Shown here in pieces: positions 52,011 through 61,519 of a DNA stretch of 64,000 nucleotides. The number at the start of each line of letters is the position of its first letter. Position 1 is the first letter of the stretch. A program made the position numbers and the translations under genes. Below the pieces are notes generated by a model. It was given only the letters and a program-made list of their open reading frames with translations, did no database searches and had not been told where the DNA came from. Origin of the DNA: Bacillus sp. Marseille-Q1617 (lineage in GTDB: Bacteria; Bacillota; Bacilli; Bacillales; Bacillaceae_B); contig NZ_CAHJXM010000001.1 in the NCBI RefSeq assembly GCF_903645295.1, forward strand, positions 1,048,501-1,112,500, given 5' to 3'.

Positions 52011-53027
52011 ATGAGTCAAGCACGTCCTTTACTAACCGTAGAAGATTTAAGGACCTCCTTTTTTACAGATGATGGAGAAGTTCCTGCAGTCGATGGCGTT
52101 AGTTTTCATGTGAATGAAGGTGAAATCCTGGGAGTGGTCGGAGAGAGCGGATGCGGTAAAAGTGTCACCTCGCTTTCCATCATGGGACTCGTGCCCAGCC
52201 CGCCGGGGAAAATCACAGGCGGTAAGATCCTTTATAAGGATGAAGACCTGACGAAAGTTTCAGAAAAGCGAATGAGAGATATCCGGGGTAATGACATAGC
52301 CATGATCTTCCAGGAACCGATGACATCGTTAAACCCTGTTTTTACGATAGGAGATCAATTGACCGAAGCGATTCGCATACATACAAAAGCGACGAAGAAA
52401 CAAGCGAGAGACAAAGCAGTCGAAATCATGAAAATGGTTGGACTCCCGCGGGCAGACGAACTGATCAAGGAATATCCGCATCAGTTGTCTGGAGGGATGA
52501 GACAAAGGGTCATGATCGCGATGGCAATGGTATGCGACCCGCAGGTGCTTATTGCCGATGAACCTACCACCGCACTCGATGTAACCATCCAGGCCCAGAT
52601 TTTAAAGCTGATGAAAAAGCTGAATAAAGAACTGAATACAGCTGTGCTGCTCATCACACACGATTTAGGAGTGGTTGCAGAAACATGCGAAAGAATCGTA
52701 GTGATGTATTCAGGAAAAGTGGTTGAGGAAGGAACCGTGGAAGAAATCTTCAAAAATCCACAGCATCCATATACCAAAGGACTCATCCAGTCCGTACCCG
52801 ATATGCGGGTGAAACAGCAGCGGCTCCACTCGATTCAGGGGAATGTCCCTAAACCCGGGTCGATTAAAAGAGGGTGCAGGTTTGCAGCCCGATGCGATTT
52901 TGCGTTCGACCGCTGTCTGGTAGAAACGCCGGAACTATATGAAACAACACCAGGACATTGCACACGGTGCTTCCTGTTCGATGAAGCAGAGGAGGGAGTT
53001 TATGACGGAACCATTGCTAAAGGTTGA
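52011..53027 (+). CDS. Di/oligopeptide ABC transporter ATP-binding protein (DppD/OppD)
   Basis: A 338-residue ATPase: Walker A GESGCGKS, signature QLSGGMRQR and Walker [13 protein letters not shown]. The C-terminal oligopeptide_HPY extension has a cysteine cluster ([16 protein letters not shown]...HCTRC) that may bind an Fe-S cluster, as in OppD/DppD. It pairs with the following ATPase to power the OppB/OppC permease. CAAGGGGAGGATTTGA precedes ATG 52011. First gene of the five-gene operon; its end overlaps the next gene by 26 bases. Confidence 0.92.
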   Translation: MSQARPLLTVEDLRTSFFTDDGEVPAVDGVSFHVNEGEILGVVGESGCGKSVTSLSIMGLVPSPPGKITGGKILYKDEDLTKVSEKRMRDIRGNDIAMIFQEPMTSLNPVFTIGDQLTEAIRIHTKATKKQARDKAVEIMKMVGLPRADELIKEYPHQLSGGMRQRVMIAMAMVCDPQVLIADEPTTALDVTIQAQILKLMKKLNKELNTAVLLITHDLGVVAETCERIVVMYSGKVVEEGTVEEIFKNPQHPYTKGLIQSVPDMRVKQQRLHSIQGNVPKPGSIKRGCRFAARCDFAFDRCLVETPELYETTPGHCTRCFLFDEAEEGVYDGTIAKG

Positions 53028-53967
53028 AAATCTTAAGAAACATTTTCCTATCACAGGAGGAATTCTTGGACGACCCGTCAGTTCAGTGAAAGCAGTGGAT
53101 GGAGTCTCTTTTACAGTCAACAAGGGAGAGACCTTGGGAATCGTAGGAGAAAGCGGCTGCGGTAAATCCACTACCGGCCGGATGCTGATGAGGCTGATCG
53201 ACCCATCCGAAGGCAGAGTCACTTTTGAAGACCGCGAGCTTACGAATCTATCAAACTCAGAAATGAGAAAAATCCGCCGGGAAATCCAAATGGTCTTTCA
53301 GGATCCATACGCTTCCTTGAATCCAAGGCATACAGTGGAAAAGATTTTGGAAGAGCCGCTCAAGGTCCACGGAATGGGATCGGCAAAAGAACGTAAAAAG
53401 AGAGTGCATGAACTTCTGAACATAGTAGGTTTAAGCAGCTATCACGCGAAACGCTATCCGCACCAATTCAGCGGAGGGCAAAGACAGCGGATCGGGATTG
53501 CCCGTGCACTCATGACAAAACCGAAACTGATCATCGCGGATGAACCTGTCTCTGCATTAGACGTATCCATCCAGTCACAGGTTTTAAATCTGATGCAGGA
53601 TCTTCAGAAAGAGTTCGAACTCACCTATATCTTCATTGCTCATGATCTGGGTGTAGTTAGACATATAAGCGACAGAGTGGGAGTTATGTACTTAGGGAAA
53701 ATGGTAGAGCTCAGTGATAGTGAGACTTTATATGAGAAACCATTGCACCCTTATACCCAGGCCCTTCTCTCCGCAGTCCCGATACCAGATCCGGACTTTA
53801 AGAGAGAAACACAGCTATTGCAGGGGGACATTCCGAGTCCTTCCAATCCGCCAAGCGGATGCACCTTCCATACCCGCTGCCCTATGGCAACGGAAGTCTG
53901 TAAACAGAAGGTGCCGGAATTCAAGGAACACCAACCAGGGCATTATGTAGCTTGCCATCTTTATTAG
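53002..53967 (+). CDS. Di/oligopeptide ABC transporter ATP-binding protein (DppF/OppF)
   Basis: A 321-residue ATPase: Walker [10 protein letters not shown], signature QFSGGQRQR, Walker [12 protein letters not shown], and the terminal [16 protein letters not shown] extension typical of OppF. GAGGAGGGAGTTT places the start at ATG 53002, within the upstream coding region. Second gene of the operon, just before the solute-binding protein. Confidence 0.92.
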   Translation: MTEPLLKVENLKKHFPITGGILGRPVSSVKAVDGVSFTVNKGETLGIVGESGCGKSTTGRMLMRLIDPSEGRVTFEDRELTNLSNSEMRKIRREIQMVFQDPYASLNPRHTVEKILEEPLKVHGMGSAKERKKRVHELLNIVGLSSYHAKRYPHQFSGGQRQRIGIARALMTKPKLIIADEPVSALDVSIQSQVLNLMQDLQKEFELTYIFIAHDLGVVRHISDRVGVMYLGKMVELSDSETLYEKPLHPYTQALLSAVPIPDPDFKRETQLLQGDIPSPSNPPSGCTFHTRCPMATEVCKQKVPEFKEHQPGHYVACHLY

Positions 53968-54014
53968 GCGGCAAGCCTCATAAGTATATAAACATTATTC
54001 AGGAGGGGATTTCA

Positions 54015-55634
54015 TTGAGGAAGAAAGGCTGGTCAATTTTAATGCTGCTGATTTTAGTCCTTTCATCCGTGTTATACGGATGCGGAGGCTCTGAAGGTTC
54101 TTCAGGCGAAGGCAGCGACAGTAAAGATAGCGGAGATCCGAAAGTATTGATCTTCGGACGCGGGGGAGACTCAGTTGCTCTTGACCCGGCGACCGTTACT
54201 GACGGTGAATCATTTAAGGTAACAAAGAACATTTTTGAAACATTAGTAGAATTCGGAGAGCAGGATACAGAAGTAAATCCTGGACTCGCAGAAGAATGGA
54301 AGGTTTCAGATGATGGTTTAACGTATACGTTCACTCTTCGAGAAGGAGTTAAGTTCCAAGACGGCACAGACTTTAATGCGGATGCTGTCGTTAAAAACTT
54401 CGAGCGCTGGATGAATGGAAATGAAGAAGCTTTCTACTACTACAAATCTATGTTTGGCGGATTTAAAGGTGATGAAGGCCACGTTATCAAGGAAGTAAAA
54501 GCTGTCGATGAAAAGACTGTAGAATTTGTATTAAAACGTCCTCAAGCACCATTCTTAAAGAATATCGCAATGAGTCCGTTTGCGATTGTAAGTCCTAAAG
54601 CACTTGATGAGCTTGGCGATAAGCTGGGTGAAGCTCCAACAGACGCTGGTACAGGACCATTCAAATTCAAAGAATGGAAACGTAACGACAAGATTGTCTT
54701 AGTTAAAAACGAAGATTACTGGCAAAAAGATTATCCTAAGTTAGATCAAGTTGTATTTAAGTCGATCCCTGAAAACTCTGCACGTCTTAATGCATTGGTT
54801 TCTGGTGAAATCGATCTTGCTGATGGTGTGAATCCTAGTGATGCATCACAAGTGGAGAGCAATGACCAATTACAGTTATTCGAACGTCCTTCCATGAACG
54901 TCGGGTACCTTGGTTTGACTTCTACCCGTAAACCATTTGATGATCCTAAAGTACGTCAAGCAATCAACTACGCAATCAACAAGCAGGAGATCGTTGACGC
55001 ATTCTTCGAAGGAAGAGCGGAAGTAGCGAAAAACCCAATGCCTCCGGTAATCGGCGGTTATAACGACGATATCGAAGGTTATGAGTATAATCCTGAAAAG
55101 GCTAAAGAACTCCTTGCTGAAGCAGGACATGAAAAAGGTTTTGAAATGGAGCTTTGGGCAATGCCAGTTCCACGTCCTTACATGCCGGACGGACAAAAAG
55201 TGGCTGAAGCGATTCAAGCTGACCTTGCCGAAGTTGGCATCAAAGCAAAAATTGTTTCTTACGAGTGGGCAACTTACCTGGAAAAAGCTCGTAAAGGTGA
55301 AGCTGACGCGTTCTTACTAGGTTGGACTGGTGACAACGGTGACGCTGACAACTTCCTATATGTCCTTCTTGATAAAGACAACATCGGAAGCAACAACTAC
55401 ACGTACTACAGCAATGACGAGCTTCATGAAAAATTGATCGCTGCGCAATCTGAAACGGATGAAGCAAAGCGTGAAGAGCTTTATAAAGAAGCTCAAGAAA
55501 TCATCCATGCGGATGCTCCATGGGTTCCACTTGCTCACTCCACACCATTATTGGCTGGAACTGCAGCACTTAAGAACTTCAAACCGCATCCAACAGGTTC
55601 TGACTTCCTAGGCGAAGTTGATATCGAACAATAA
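54015..55634 (+). CDS. Oligopeptide/dipeptide-binding lipoprotein (SBP family 5)
   Basis: A 539-residue lipoprotein with signal peptide and lipobox VLYGC (Cys23), then a Gly/Ser linker. The family-5 binding-protein fold is clear: AEEWKVSDDGLTYTFTLREGVKFQDG, NSARLNALVSGEIDLADG, GWTGDNGDADNF. It captures peptides, or another ligand of this family such as nickel complexes or glutathione, for the OppBC permease. TTG 54015 lies behind AGGAGGGGATTTCA. Its position is unusual in that the ATPase genes precede it, and 430 bases of hairpins follow it. Confidence 0.9.
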   Translation: MRKKGWSILMLLILVLSSVLYGCGGSEGSSGEGSDSKDSGDPKVLIFGRGGDSVALDPATVTDGESFKVTKNIFETLVEFGEQDTEVNPGLAEEWKVSDDGLTYTFTLREGVKFQDGTDFNADAVVKNFERWMNGNEEAFYYYKSMFGGFKGDEGHVIKEVKAVDEKTVEFVLKRPQAPFLKNIAMSPFAIVSPKALDELGDKLGEAPTDAGTGPFKFKEWKRNDKIVLVKNEDYWQKDYPKLDQVVFKSIPENSARLNALVSGEIDLADGVNPSDASQVESNDQLQLFERPSMNVGYLGLTSTRKPFDDPKVRQAINYAINKQEIVDAFFEGRAEVAKNPMPPVIGGYNDDIEGYEYNPEKAKELLAEAGHEKGFEMELWAMPVPRPYMPDGQKVAEAIQADLAEVGIKAKIVSYEWATYLEKARKGEADAFLLGWTGDNGDADNFLYVLLDKDNIGSNNYTYYSNDELHEKLIAAQSETDEAKREELYKEAQEIIHADAPWVPLAHSTPLLAGTAALKNFKPHPTGSDFLGEVDIEQ

Positions 55635-55642
55635 TAAGGTAC

Positions 55643-55679
55643 ACAAAGGGGAGACGTCTTTGATTTCTCCCCTTTGTAC
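55643..55679 (+). other. Stem-loop after the binding-protein gene
   Basis: ACAAAGGGGAGA and TCTCCCCTTTGT form a perfect 12-bp stem without a T run. It probably stabilises the upstream mRNA end. Confidence 0.7.
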
Positions 55680-55681
55680 AT

Positions 55682-55800
55682 AGAAAGGCGGAGGCGGCTC
55701 GCCCAGAGACGAAAGCATAAGGCAGGGCATCCCTAAAGGCGTTTTTGCCTTTAGGGATGGCATGACTTATGTCTCGAGTCTCTAGCCGCCGGAGCTGGAC
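55682..55800 (+). repeat. Family-2 element, tandem copy 1
   Basis: The sequence runs from AGAAAGGCGGAGGCGGCT to GCCGCCGGAGCTGGAC. Nested stems: GGCGGCT/AGCCGCC, AGAGAC/GTCTCT, CATAAG/CTTATG and CCCTAAAGGC/GCCTTTAGGG. Confidence 0.9.
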
Positions 55801-55803
55801 GAT

Positions 55804-55923
55804 AGAAAGGCGGAGGCGGCTCGCCTAGAGACGACAAGCATAAGGCAGGGCATCCCTAAAGGTGTTTTTGCCTTTAGGGATGGCATGACTTATGTCTCGA
55901 GTCTCTAGCCGCTGGAGCTGGAC
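55804..55923 (+). repeat. Family-2 element, tandem copy 2
   Basis: Nearly identical to copy 1, with a few substitutions (GCTGGAGCTGGAC end, AAAGGTG in the loop). Three bases separate the copies. A partial third copy (55925-55947, AGAAAAGCGGAGGGGCTCGCC) follows. Confidence 0.9.
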
Positions 55924-55968
55924 AATAGAAAAGCGGAGGGGCTCGCCAGCCTCCTCAAAATAACATTC

Positions 55969-56002
55969 AGAGTGGATACACCATCAAACGTGTATCCACT
56001 CT
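55969..56002 (+). other. Stem-loop before the permease genes
   Basis: AGAGTGGATACA and TGTATCCACTCT form a perfect 12-bp stem with a 10-base loop, 64 bases before the first permease. Confidence 0.75.
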
Positions 56003-56065
56003 CATGAGAAAAGGTTAAGAACTTGCTTCTTAGGTTAAGAATCTCCATTAAGAGGGGTGAACAAG

Positions 56066-57070
56066 ATGTTTCAATACACCATACGAAGATTACTTCAGTT
56101 GATACCTGTATTACTGGGTATGACCCTGATCGTATTTTTTATCATCCGCGCAATTCCAGGGGATCCGGCTCAGGTGATCTTAGGTCAGCAGGCGACAAAA
56201 GAGGCGATTGAGGCACTTCGGGCTCAATTGGGTCTGGACAACCCATGGTATGTGCAATATTTCAACTACCTTGGCGGCTTATTTACAGGTGATTTAGGGG
56301 AGTCGTTACGTACAAAAGTAGAAGTTTCTCAGGAAATATGGCCCTATTTGGCAGCTACATTTGAGTTAGCAGTGGTAGCAATCATCATAGCCGTTGTCAT
56401 AGGCGTAAATGCGGGGATCATCAGTGCATGGTTCCAGAACTCCTGGTTTGACTATACGGCTATGATCCTGGCTTTGGTCGGGGTTTCCCTTCCGATCTTC
56501 TGGTTAGGGTTAATGGAACAGTGGATTTTCGGAATCCAGCTGGACTGGCTGCCTACAACCGGCAGGGAGAATATTCGAAATCCGATTGATTCCATCACGA
56601 ATCTGTATATTATCGATACGATCATTCAGGGGCGCTTTGATCAGCTGGGTGAAGTATTAAAGCATTTGATTTTACCAGGGATTGCTCTTGCAACGATCCC
56701 CATGGCGATCATTGCACGTATGACACGATCAAGTATGCTTGAAGTCATGCGTTCGGACTACATTCGGACAGCCCGGGCAAAAGGGTTGAAAATGTTCTGG
56801 GTAGTGTACAAGCATTCACTGAAGAATGCGATTATTCCTGTGTTGACAGTCATTGGTTTGCAGATGGGACTGTTATTGGGGGGAGCCATTCTTACTGAAA
56901 CGATTTTTGGATGGCCGGGAATTGGCCGTTATATTTATGAAGCGATCGGTTATCGTGATTATCCGGTAATCCAATCAGGGATTCTGGTAGTTGCTACAAT
57001 CTTCGTAACGATTAACTTAATCGTAGATTTACTGTACGCTGCTGTCGATCCGCGGATTAAATATAACTAA
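56066..57070 (+). CDS. Di/oligopeptide ABC transporter permease (DppB/OppB)
   Basis: A 334-residue six-helix permease with the OppB N-terminus (TIRRLLQLIPVLLGMTLIVFFIIRAIPGDPA) and the coupling loop DYIRTARAKGL. ATG 56066 follows GAGGGGTGAACAAG; an in-frame GTG lies at 56057. It is separated from the binding-protein gene by 430 bases of hairpins, the only long gap in the operon. Confidence 0.92.
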   Translation: MFQYTIRRLLQLIPVLLGMTLIVFFIIRAIPGDPAQVILGQQATKEAIEALRAQLGLDNPWYVQYFNYLGGLFTGDLGESLRTKVEVSQEIWPYLAATFELAVVAIIIAVVIGVNAGIISAWFQNSWFDYTAMILALVGVSLPIFWLGLMEQWIFGIQLDWLPTTGRENIRNPIDSITNLYIIDTIIQGRFDQLGEVLKHLILPGIALATIPMAIIARMTRSSMLEVMRSDYIRTARAKGLKMFWVVYKHSLKNAIIPVLTVIGLQMGLLLGGAILTETIFGWPGIGRYIYEAIGYRDYPVIQSGILVVATIFVTINLIVDLLYAAVDPRIKYN

Positions 57071-57095
57071 CATCAATAGAAAGAGGTGAACTCTG

Positions 57096-57992
57096 ATGGC
57101 AGAAATCGCAGAACCGCAAAAGGAATTAAATCCAGGGCTACAAGAGGAAACGGTTTCTCCCTGGAAGGAAGCTTGGAAAAGCTTTGTTAAAAACAAAATC
57201 GCGCTTGTCGGTTTTTGTATCGTCTTATTCTTCGTTCTCCTAGCCGTTCTGGCTCCAGTCATTGCCCCGCAGGGAATCAATGAACAGGACTTGTCAAAAA
57301 GGCTGCAGGCTCCATCTTCAGAGCATTGGCTGGGCACGGATGACTTCGGACGAGATATATTATCAAGGATCATACATGGAGCTCGAATCTCACTATGGGT
57401 AGGATTCTTTGCAGTAATCGGCTCCGCAGTTGCGGGGAGTCTTCTGGGAATCGTGGCAGGTTATTATGGTAGATGGGTGGACACGATCATTTCACGTATC
57501 TTTGATATTATGCTTGCTTTTCCCAGCATCCTGCTTGCAATTGCAGTAGTGGCGGCTCTTGGGCCATCTTTAAGAAACGCGTTGATAGCCATTGCCATCA
57601 TCAACATTCCGAACTTCGGACGTCTGATTCGTTCGAGAGTATTGAGTGTTAAGCAGGAAGAGTATGTAATGGCGGCTAAAGCCATTGGCATGAAGGACAG
57701 CCGAATTCTATTCAGTCATGTCCTTCCTAATAGTATGGCACCTATCATCGTACAGGGTACACTAGCCATTGCAACAGCAATCATCGAGGCTGCAGCGTTG
57801 GGTTTCCTCGGGTTGGGTGCCCAGGCACCGACTCCTGAATGGGGGAAAATGCTTGCGGATGCACGTACGTTCATGCTGCAGGCACCATGGACGATGATTT
57901 TCCCTGGACTTGCCATCATGCTTACCGTACTCGGGTTCAACCTGATGGGTGACGGGCTGCGTGATGCGCTCGATCCGAAAATGAAAAACTAA
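57096..57992 (+). CDS. Di/oligopeptide ABC transporter permease (DppC/OppC)
   Basis: A 298-residue permease with the OppC N-terminal domain (SPWKEAWKSFVKNKIALVGF), LGTDDFGRDILSRIIHGARISL, and the EEYVMAAKAIGMKD coupling loop. AAAGAGGTGAACTCTG precedes ATG 57096, 25 bases after the partner permease. Last gene of the operon, with a strong terminator after it. Confidence 0.92.
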   Translation: MAEIAEPQKELNPGLQEETVSPWKEAWKSFVKNKIALVGFCIVLFFVLLAVLAPVIAPQGINEQDLSKRLQAPSSEHWLGTDDFGRDILSRIIHGARISLWVGFFAVIGSAVAGSLLGIVAGYYGRWVDTIISRIFDIMLAFPSILLAIAVVAALGPSLRNALIAIAIINIPNFGRLIRSRVLSVKQEEYVMAAKAIGMKDSRILFSHVLPNSMAPIIVQGTLAIATAIIEAAALGFLGLGAQAPTPEWGKMLADARTFMLQAPWTMIFPGLAIMLTVLGFNLMGDGLRDALDPKMKN

Positions 57993-57995
57993 AGA

Positions 57996-58036
57996 AAAAG
58001 ATCGTCAATCCCAAACTGGAGTTGACGATCTTTTAT
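57996..58036. terminator. Terminator of the peptide ABC operon
   Basis: AAAAGATCGTCAA pairs with TTGACGATCTTTT, with A and T runs outside. It also serves convergent ygaE. Confidence 0.88.
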
Positions 58037-58037
58037 A

Positions 58038-59120
58038 TTATTCTTCTTCCTCTCCGATCTCCACTTCGTTATCATCCGTATGATAGGATTGAAAACTCGT
58101 AATCAGCTTCTCCAGATGTTCAAGATGCTCATCATAAAGGAAGATGGCTGAAAAGATATGAAGCATATGGAAGTTCTGGACATTGTCGTTTTCACTGTTG
58201 TTCTGAATTTCAGCTAGCATTCTTTTTAACAGCTCTTTACGGTGAAGGCATACATCCTGGTATGCTTCTGAATCCGTCTGAGGATGCATCTTACCGATGA
58301 ACTTCAATAATAGTTGTTCATGATAAGTCAGTAGGCAGTCAAGCTGTCCTTTAATGCTGTTCTTCAATTCATCCGGCAATTGAAGAATTTCATTTTCATA
58401 GCGGTTTATCCGCTTGAGAATATCAAAGCTCCTGTTTGCTGAGGAAATCATCTGTCTGTAGATGACCAGCTTTCGGCTTTTTGAGATGGTATTCTTTTTA
58501 AAATAATCCCTTTCTTCTTTATACAGAAGGTAAAGCTGGTCGACCTTGATTAATTTTTCTTTCATACGTTCAAGGTCTTTCTTGAGTAAATGGAATTCTG
58601 TTGCATGCCTCATGCTCAATCTGATCCATTTTAAAATTTCTTCACTGGAATCAGAGATTTTATGATACAGCTTTGTTTCGTATTTTGGCGGGATAAAAAT
58701 CAAGTTCACCAGGAATGAGGAGAAGACCCCGATCATGATCGTTGAAAAACGTATAAGTGCAAACTGGATAAATGCCTGATCAGTGACTTCCATAATCGCA
58801 ATCATCGTCACTAAAGCAAGACCGATCGTTTTTTCCAGTTTTAATTTAAGTATGATTGCAATGGCAACGATTGCTGCGAGTCCAACGACGAGCGGGTTAC
58901 TTCCAAATAAAAGGACGAATAAAACTGCTGTCCCGGCCCCGATCAGGTTTGCCTGGATTTGTTCAATAATCGATAAATAAGAACGGTATATGGTTGGCTG
59001 TACAGCAAAAATCGCTGCAATCCCTGCAAATACAGGGGATGGAATACCTAACATCTGTGAAACAAGTAATGCAATGACAATCGCGATTCCCGTTTTAAGG
59101 ATGCGGGCACCAAGTTTCAT
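58038..59120 (-). CDS. ygaE: Aromatic acid exporter/FUSC family membrane protein (YgaE)
   Basis: A 360-residue protein with five or six N-terminal helices (MKLGARILKTGIAIVIALLV, PSPVFAGIAAIFAVQPTIYR, and so on). A long helical cytoplasmic part of about 190 residues follows. This is the ArAE_1 layout of B. subtilis YgaE. Relatives export aromatic acids, but the substrate is unknown here. AAAGGACCTGTTTTC precedes ATG 59120. Confidence 0.85.
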   Translation of the reverse strand: MKLGARILKTGIAIVIALLVSQMLGIPSPVFAGIAAIFAVQPTIYRSYLSIIEQIQANLIGAGTAVLFVLLFGSNPLVVGLAAIVAIAIILKLKLEKTIGLALVTMIAIMEVTDQAFIQFALIRFSTIMIGVFSSFLVNLIFIPPKYETKLYHKISDSSEEILKWIRLSMRHATEFHLLKKDLERMKEKLIKVDQLYLLYKEERDYFKKNTISKSRKLVIYRQMISSANRSFDILKRINRYENEILQLPDELKNSIKGQLDCLLTYHEQLLLKFIGKMHPQTDSEAYQDVCLHRKELLKRMLAEIQNNSENDNVQNFHMLHIFSAIFLYDEHLEHLEKLITSFQSYHTDDNEVEIGEEEE

Positions 59121-59322
59121 GAAAACAGGTCCTTTCTTGAGTGACTTTTTGATAAACAATACTGTACTATACAGGCATTTTAAAGCAATATCAATAGGCA
59201 ATTGCAAATAGTTTTATACAATTTTATTACCTTATTCGACAGGGGGTTAAACGGAGGGGTCAATGTGTAAGGATTGGGAGGGCTTACATAATATTAGGGA
59301 ATATGCCAATAATATACCGCAG

Positions 59323-59490
59323 TCGATTTCCGTGCAAGACTTCGCTTTCCGCGGGTGACCTGTAAGCCTCCTTTTTAGGAGAGTCAACTGTCTAGCTGCA
59401 GGGCTAGAGGCACATGTCATAAGCCAAACCGCCTCTGACAAAAGCTCTTCCGCTTTTCGGTTAGGAGTCTTGTTCTTGCACTCCAATCAA
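59323..59490 (-). repeat. Family-3 element, inverted copy with nested short family-2 element
   Basis: On the minus strand it starts TTGATTGGAGTGCAAGAA and ends GTCTTGCACGGAAATCGA. A shortened family-2 segment (59389-59460; starts CCGAAAAGCGGAAG, ends GCAGCTAGACA) interrupts it at the same region as in the 48729 copy. Confidence 0.85.
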
Positions 59491-59536
59491 AAGCTTGAAC
59501 CGGTTGTTAAAACCGATCGTTTCATATTAAATTATT

Positions 59537-59569
59537 AAAAAACCCCGCTCATATGGTATGAACGGGGGC
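59537..59569 (-). terminator. Terminator of gsaB
   Basis: Minus-strand CCCCGTTCAT pairs with ATGAGCGGGG, and TTTTTT follows. Confidence 0.85.
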
Positions 59570-59582
59570 AAATGATTAGGCG

Positions 59583-60869
59583 TTATAGTTGTGCAAATGC
59601 TTTGTCTACTGCTTCCAGTGTTACGTTGATGTCTTCTTCTGTATGTTCTGTTGTGAGGAACCATGCTTCGTATTTGGATGGGGCGAGGTTGATGCCCTGG
59701 TTCAGCATGAGCTTGAAGAATTTGGCGAACATTTCTCCGTCTGTTGCCTCGGCTTGCTCGTAGTTTTCGACTTTGTCTTTTGTGAAGTAAAGGGTGAGCG
59801 CTCCTTTCAAACGGTTGACCGAAATCGGCGTATTGTGTTTTTGGGCTGCGGCCAGGATGCCTTCTTCAAGCTTTTGGCCAAGTTCATCCAGCTTCTCGTA
59901 TACGCCCTCTTCCTTAAGGACCTCGAGACATGCGATACCTGAAAGGATGGAAGCAGGGTTTCCTGCCATCGTACCGGCTTGATACGCTGGACCAAGCGGT
60001 GCCACCTGTTCCATGATTTCCTGCTTGCCTCCGTACGCACCGATCGGAAGGCCTCCTCCGATGATCTTGCCAAGTGCAGTCAGGTCAGGTTTAACCTTCA
60101 ACATGTCCTGTGCCCCTCCATACATAAAGCGGAACGCAGTGATCACTTCATCATAAATGACAAGACTTCCTGCACTGTGTGCGATCTCATTAACCTGCTC
60201 GAGAAAGCCTTCCTTCGGTTCGACGATTCCGAAATTCCCGACGATCGGTTCTACAAGTACACCGGCAATTTGATCTCCCCATTTTTCCATTGCTTCCTTA
60301 AACGGGTCGATATCATTGAAAGGTACCGTGATCACTTCCTGTGCGATGCTCTTCGGGACACCTGCAGAATCGGGTGTTCCCAGGGTGGAAGGACCCGAAC
60401 CAGCTGCGACAAGGACTAAATCAGAATGCCCGTGATAACAGCCGGCAAATTTGATGATTTTGTCTCTTCCTGTATATGCACGGGCTACGCGGATCGTCGT
60501 CATGACGGCTTCTGTACCAGAGTTGACGAAACGAACCTTATCCATATACGGCATCGCTTCTTTAATCATTTTTGCGAACTTTACTTCATGGCGGGTAGGG
60601 GTTCCGTAGAGTACTCCGTTTTCAGCGGCTTCTTTGATCGCTTCGGTGATATGTGGGTGAGCGTGCCCAGTGATGATCGGCCCGTATGCTGCAAGATAGT
60701 CGATGTACTTATTGCCGTCAACGTCCCAGAAATATGCACCTTTTCCTTTTTCCATCGCAACCGGAGAACCGCCTCCAACTGCTTTATATGAGCGGGATGG
60801 GCTGTTTACCCCTCCGACGATATGGTCCAATGCTTCTTTATGTAAAGATTCTGATTGAGTGAAATTCAT
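59583..60869 (-). CDS. gsaB: Glutamate-1-semialdehyde 2,1-aminomutase (second isozyme)
   Basis: A 428-residue PLP enzyme that turns glutamate-1-semialdehyde into 5-aminolevulinate for heme synthesis. The PLP lysine is K268 in [17 protein letters not shown] (240-246) and NSGTEAV (116-122) bind the cofactor. CAAGGAGGTAACCCA precedes ATG 60869. Standing outside a hem operon next to ygaE and ygaF, it matches B. subtilis GsaB (HemL2). A candidate promoter (TTGCTA, 18 bases, TACAAT) lies about 60-75 bases upstream. Confidence 0.93.
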   Translation of the reverse strand: MNFTQSESLHKEALDHIVGGVNSPSRSYKAVGGGSPVAMEKGKGAYFWDVDGNKYIDYLAAYGPIITGHAHPHITEAIKEAAENGVLYGTPTRHEVKFAKMIKEAMPYMDKVRFVNSGTEAVMTTIRVARAYTGRDKIIKFAGCYHGHSDLVLVAAGSGPSTLGTPDSAGVPKSIAQEVITVPFNDIDPFKEAMEKWGDQIAGVLVEPIVGNFGIVEPKEGFLEQVNEIAHSAGSLVIYDEVITAFRFMYGGAQDMLKVKPDLTALGKIIGGGLPIGAYGGKQEIMEQVAPLGPAYQAGTMAGNPASILSGIACLEVLKEEGVYEKLDELGQKLEEGILAAAQKHNTPISVNRLKGALTLYFTKDKVENYEQAEATDGEMFAKFFKLMLNQGINLAPSKYEAWFLTTEHTEEDINVTLEAVDKAFAQL

Positions 60870-61042
60870 TGGGTTACCTCCTTGATAATTCCTATATGTC
60901 TGCTTACCTCTACTATTGTAGTATGCCTGAGAGCTTTTTAGCAAATTGAATCCAAGCCGGGGAGAATGAAAGAAGTAGGCGGAATGATTTTGAATACGAA
61001 AGCGTACATATACAGAGACAAGCACTGAAAGTGGGAATAAAT

Positions 61043-61444
61043 ATGATTTATATGATAGCTTTCATGATTCTGATTTGCATGGTTATGAGTTTAAGAGCAT
61101 TGTTCTATCCATCCAAATGGAAGGTACATTATGTTTCCTTTCACCATTTTTTCTTTTTGGGTATGTGCTATGTAACCATCATGCTCGGGTTTGGACTCTT
61201 GTTTGCTCTGCTGGAGCTGGAAGGTATACAAATACTTGTGGAAAATGGCGAGCCTGTATCAGGCGACTTTTTTGATCATATTTTTACAACGATGTATTTC
61301 AGCGGCATCACCCTGTTCTCTGTCGGATATGGGGATGTGACTCCTATTGGAATCGGCAGGGGCATAGCACTCATTGAATCCTGGCTTGGATATACGATTC
61401 CCGCTGCGTTCGTCGTAAAATCGTTTATGAATTATGAAAAGTAA
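61043..61444 (+). CDS. Single-pore potassium channel family protein (second copy)
   Basis: A ~133-residue protein with two or three helices and the filter SVGYGD in [19 protein letters not shown]. It is a minimal Ion_trans_2 channel, distantly similar to the one at 17430 (shared YFSGxTxxSVGYGD and following IALIE region). No ligand-binding domain. The start is uncertain (ATG 61043; GTG 61031 is also possible) with only a weak site. It lies between gsaB and ygaF. Confidence 0.78.
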   Translation: MIYMIAFMILICMVMSLRALFYPSKWKVHYVSFHHFFFLGMCYVTIMLGFGLLFALLELEGIQILVENGEPVSGDFFDHIFTTMYFSGITLFSVGYGDVTPIGIGRGIALIESWLGYTIPAAFVVKSFMNYEK

Positions 61445-61519
61445 TCCCTTATGATTTGAGTTTTTCCTTCCTATTGGGTACGCTAACGTTAGAAACGAGC
61501 AAAATGGAGGGATTAGGAA

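Larger units (their letters stand above)
59121..59582 (-). other. Gap between ygaE and gsaB, mostly repeat
   Basis: This region holds the inverted family-3 copy (59323-59490), the gsaB terminator (59537-59569) and the ygaE leader. A reading frame through the repeat is not a gene. Confidence 0.7.
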
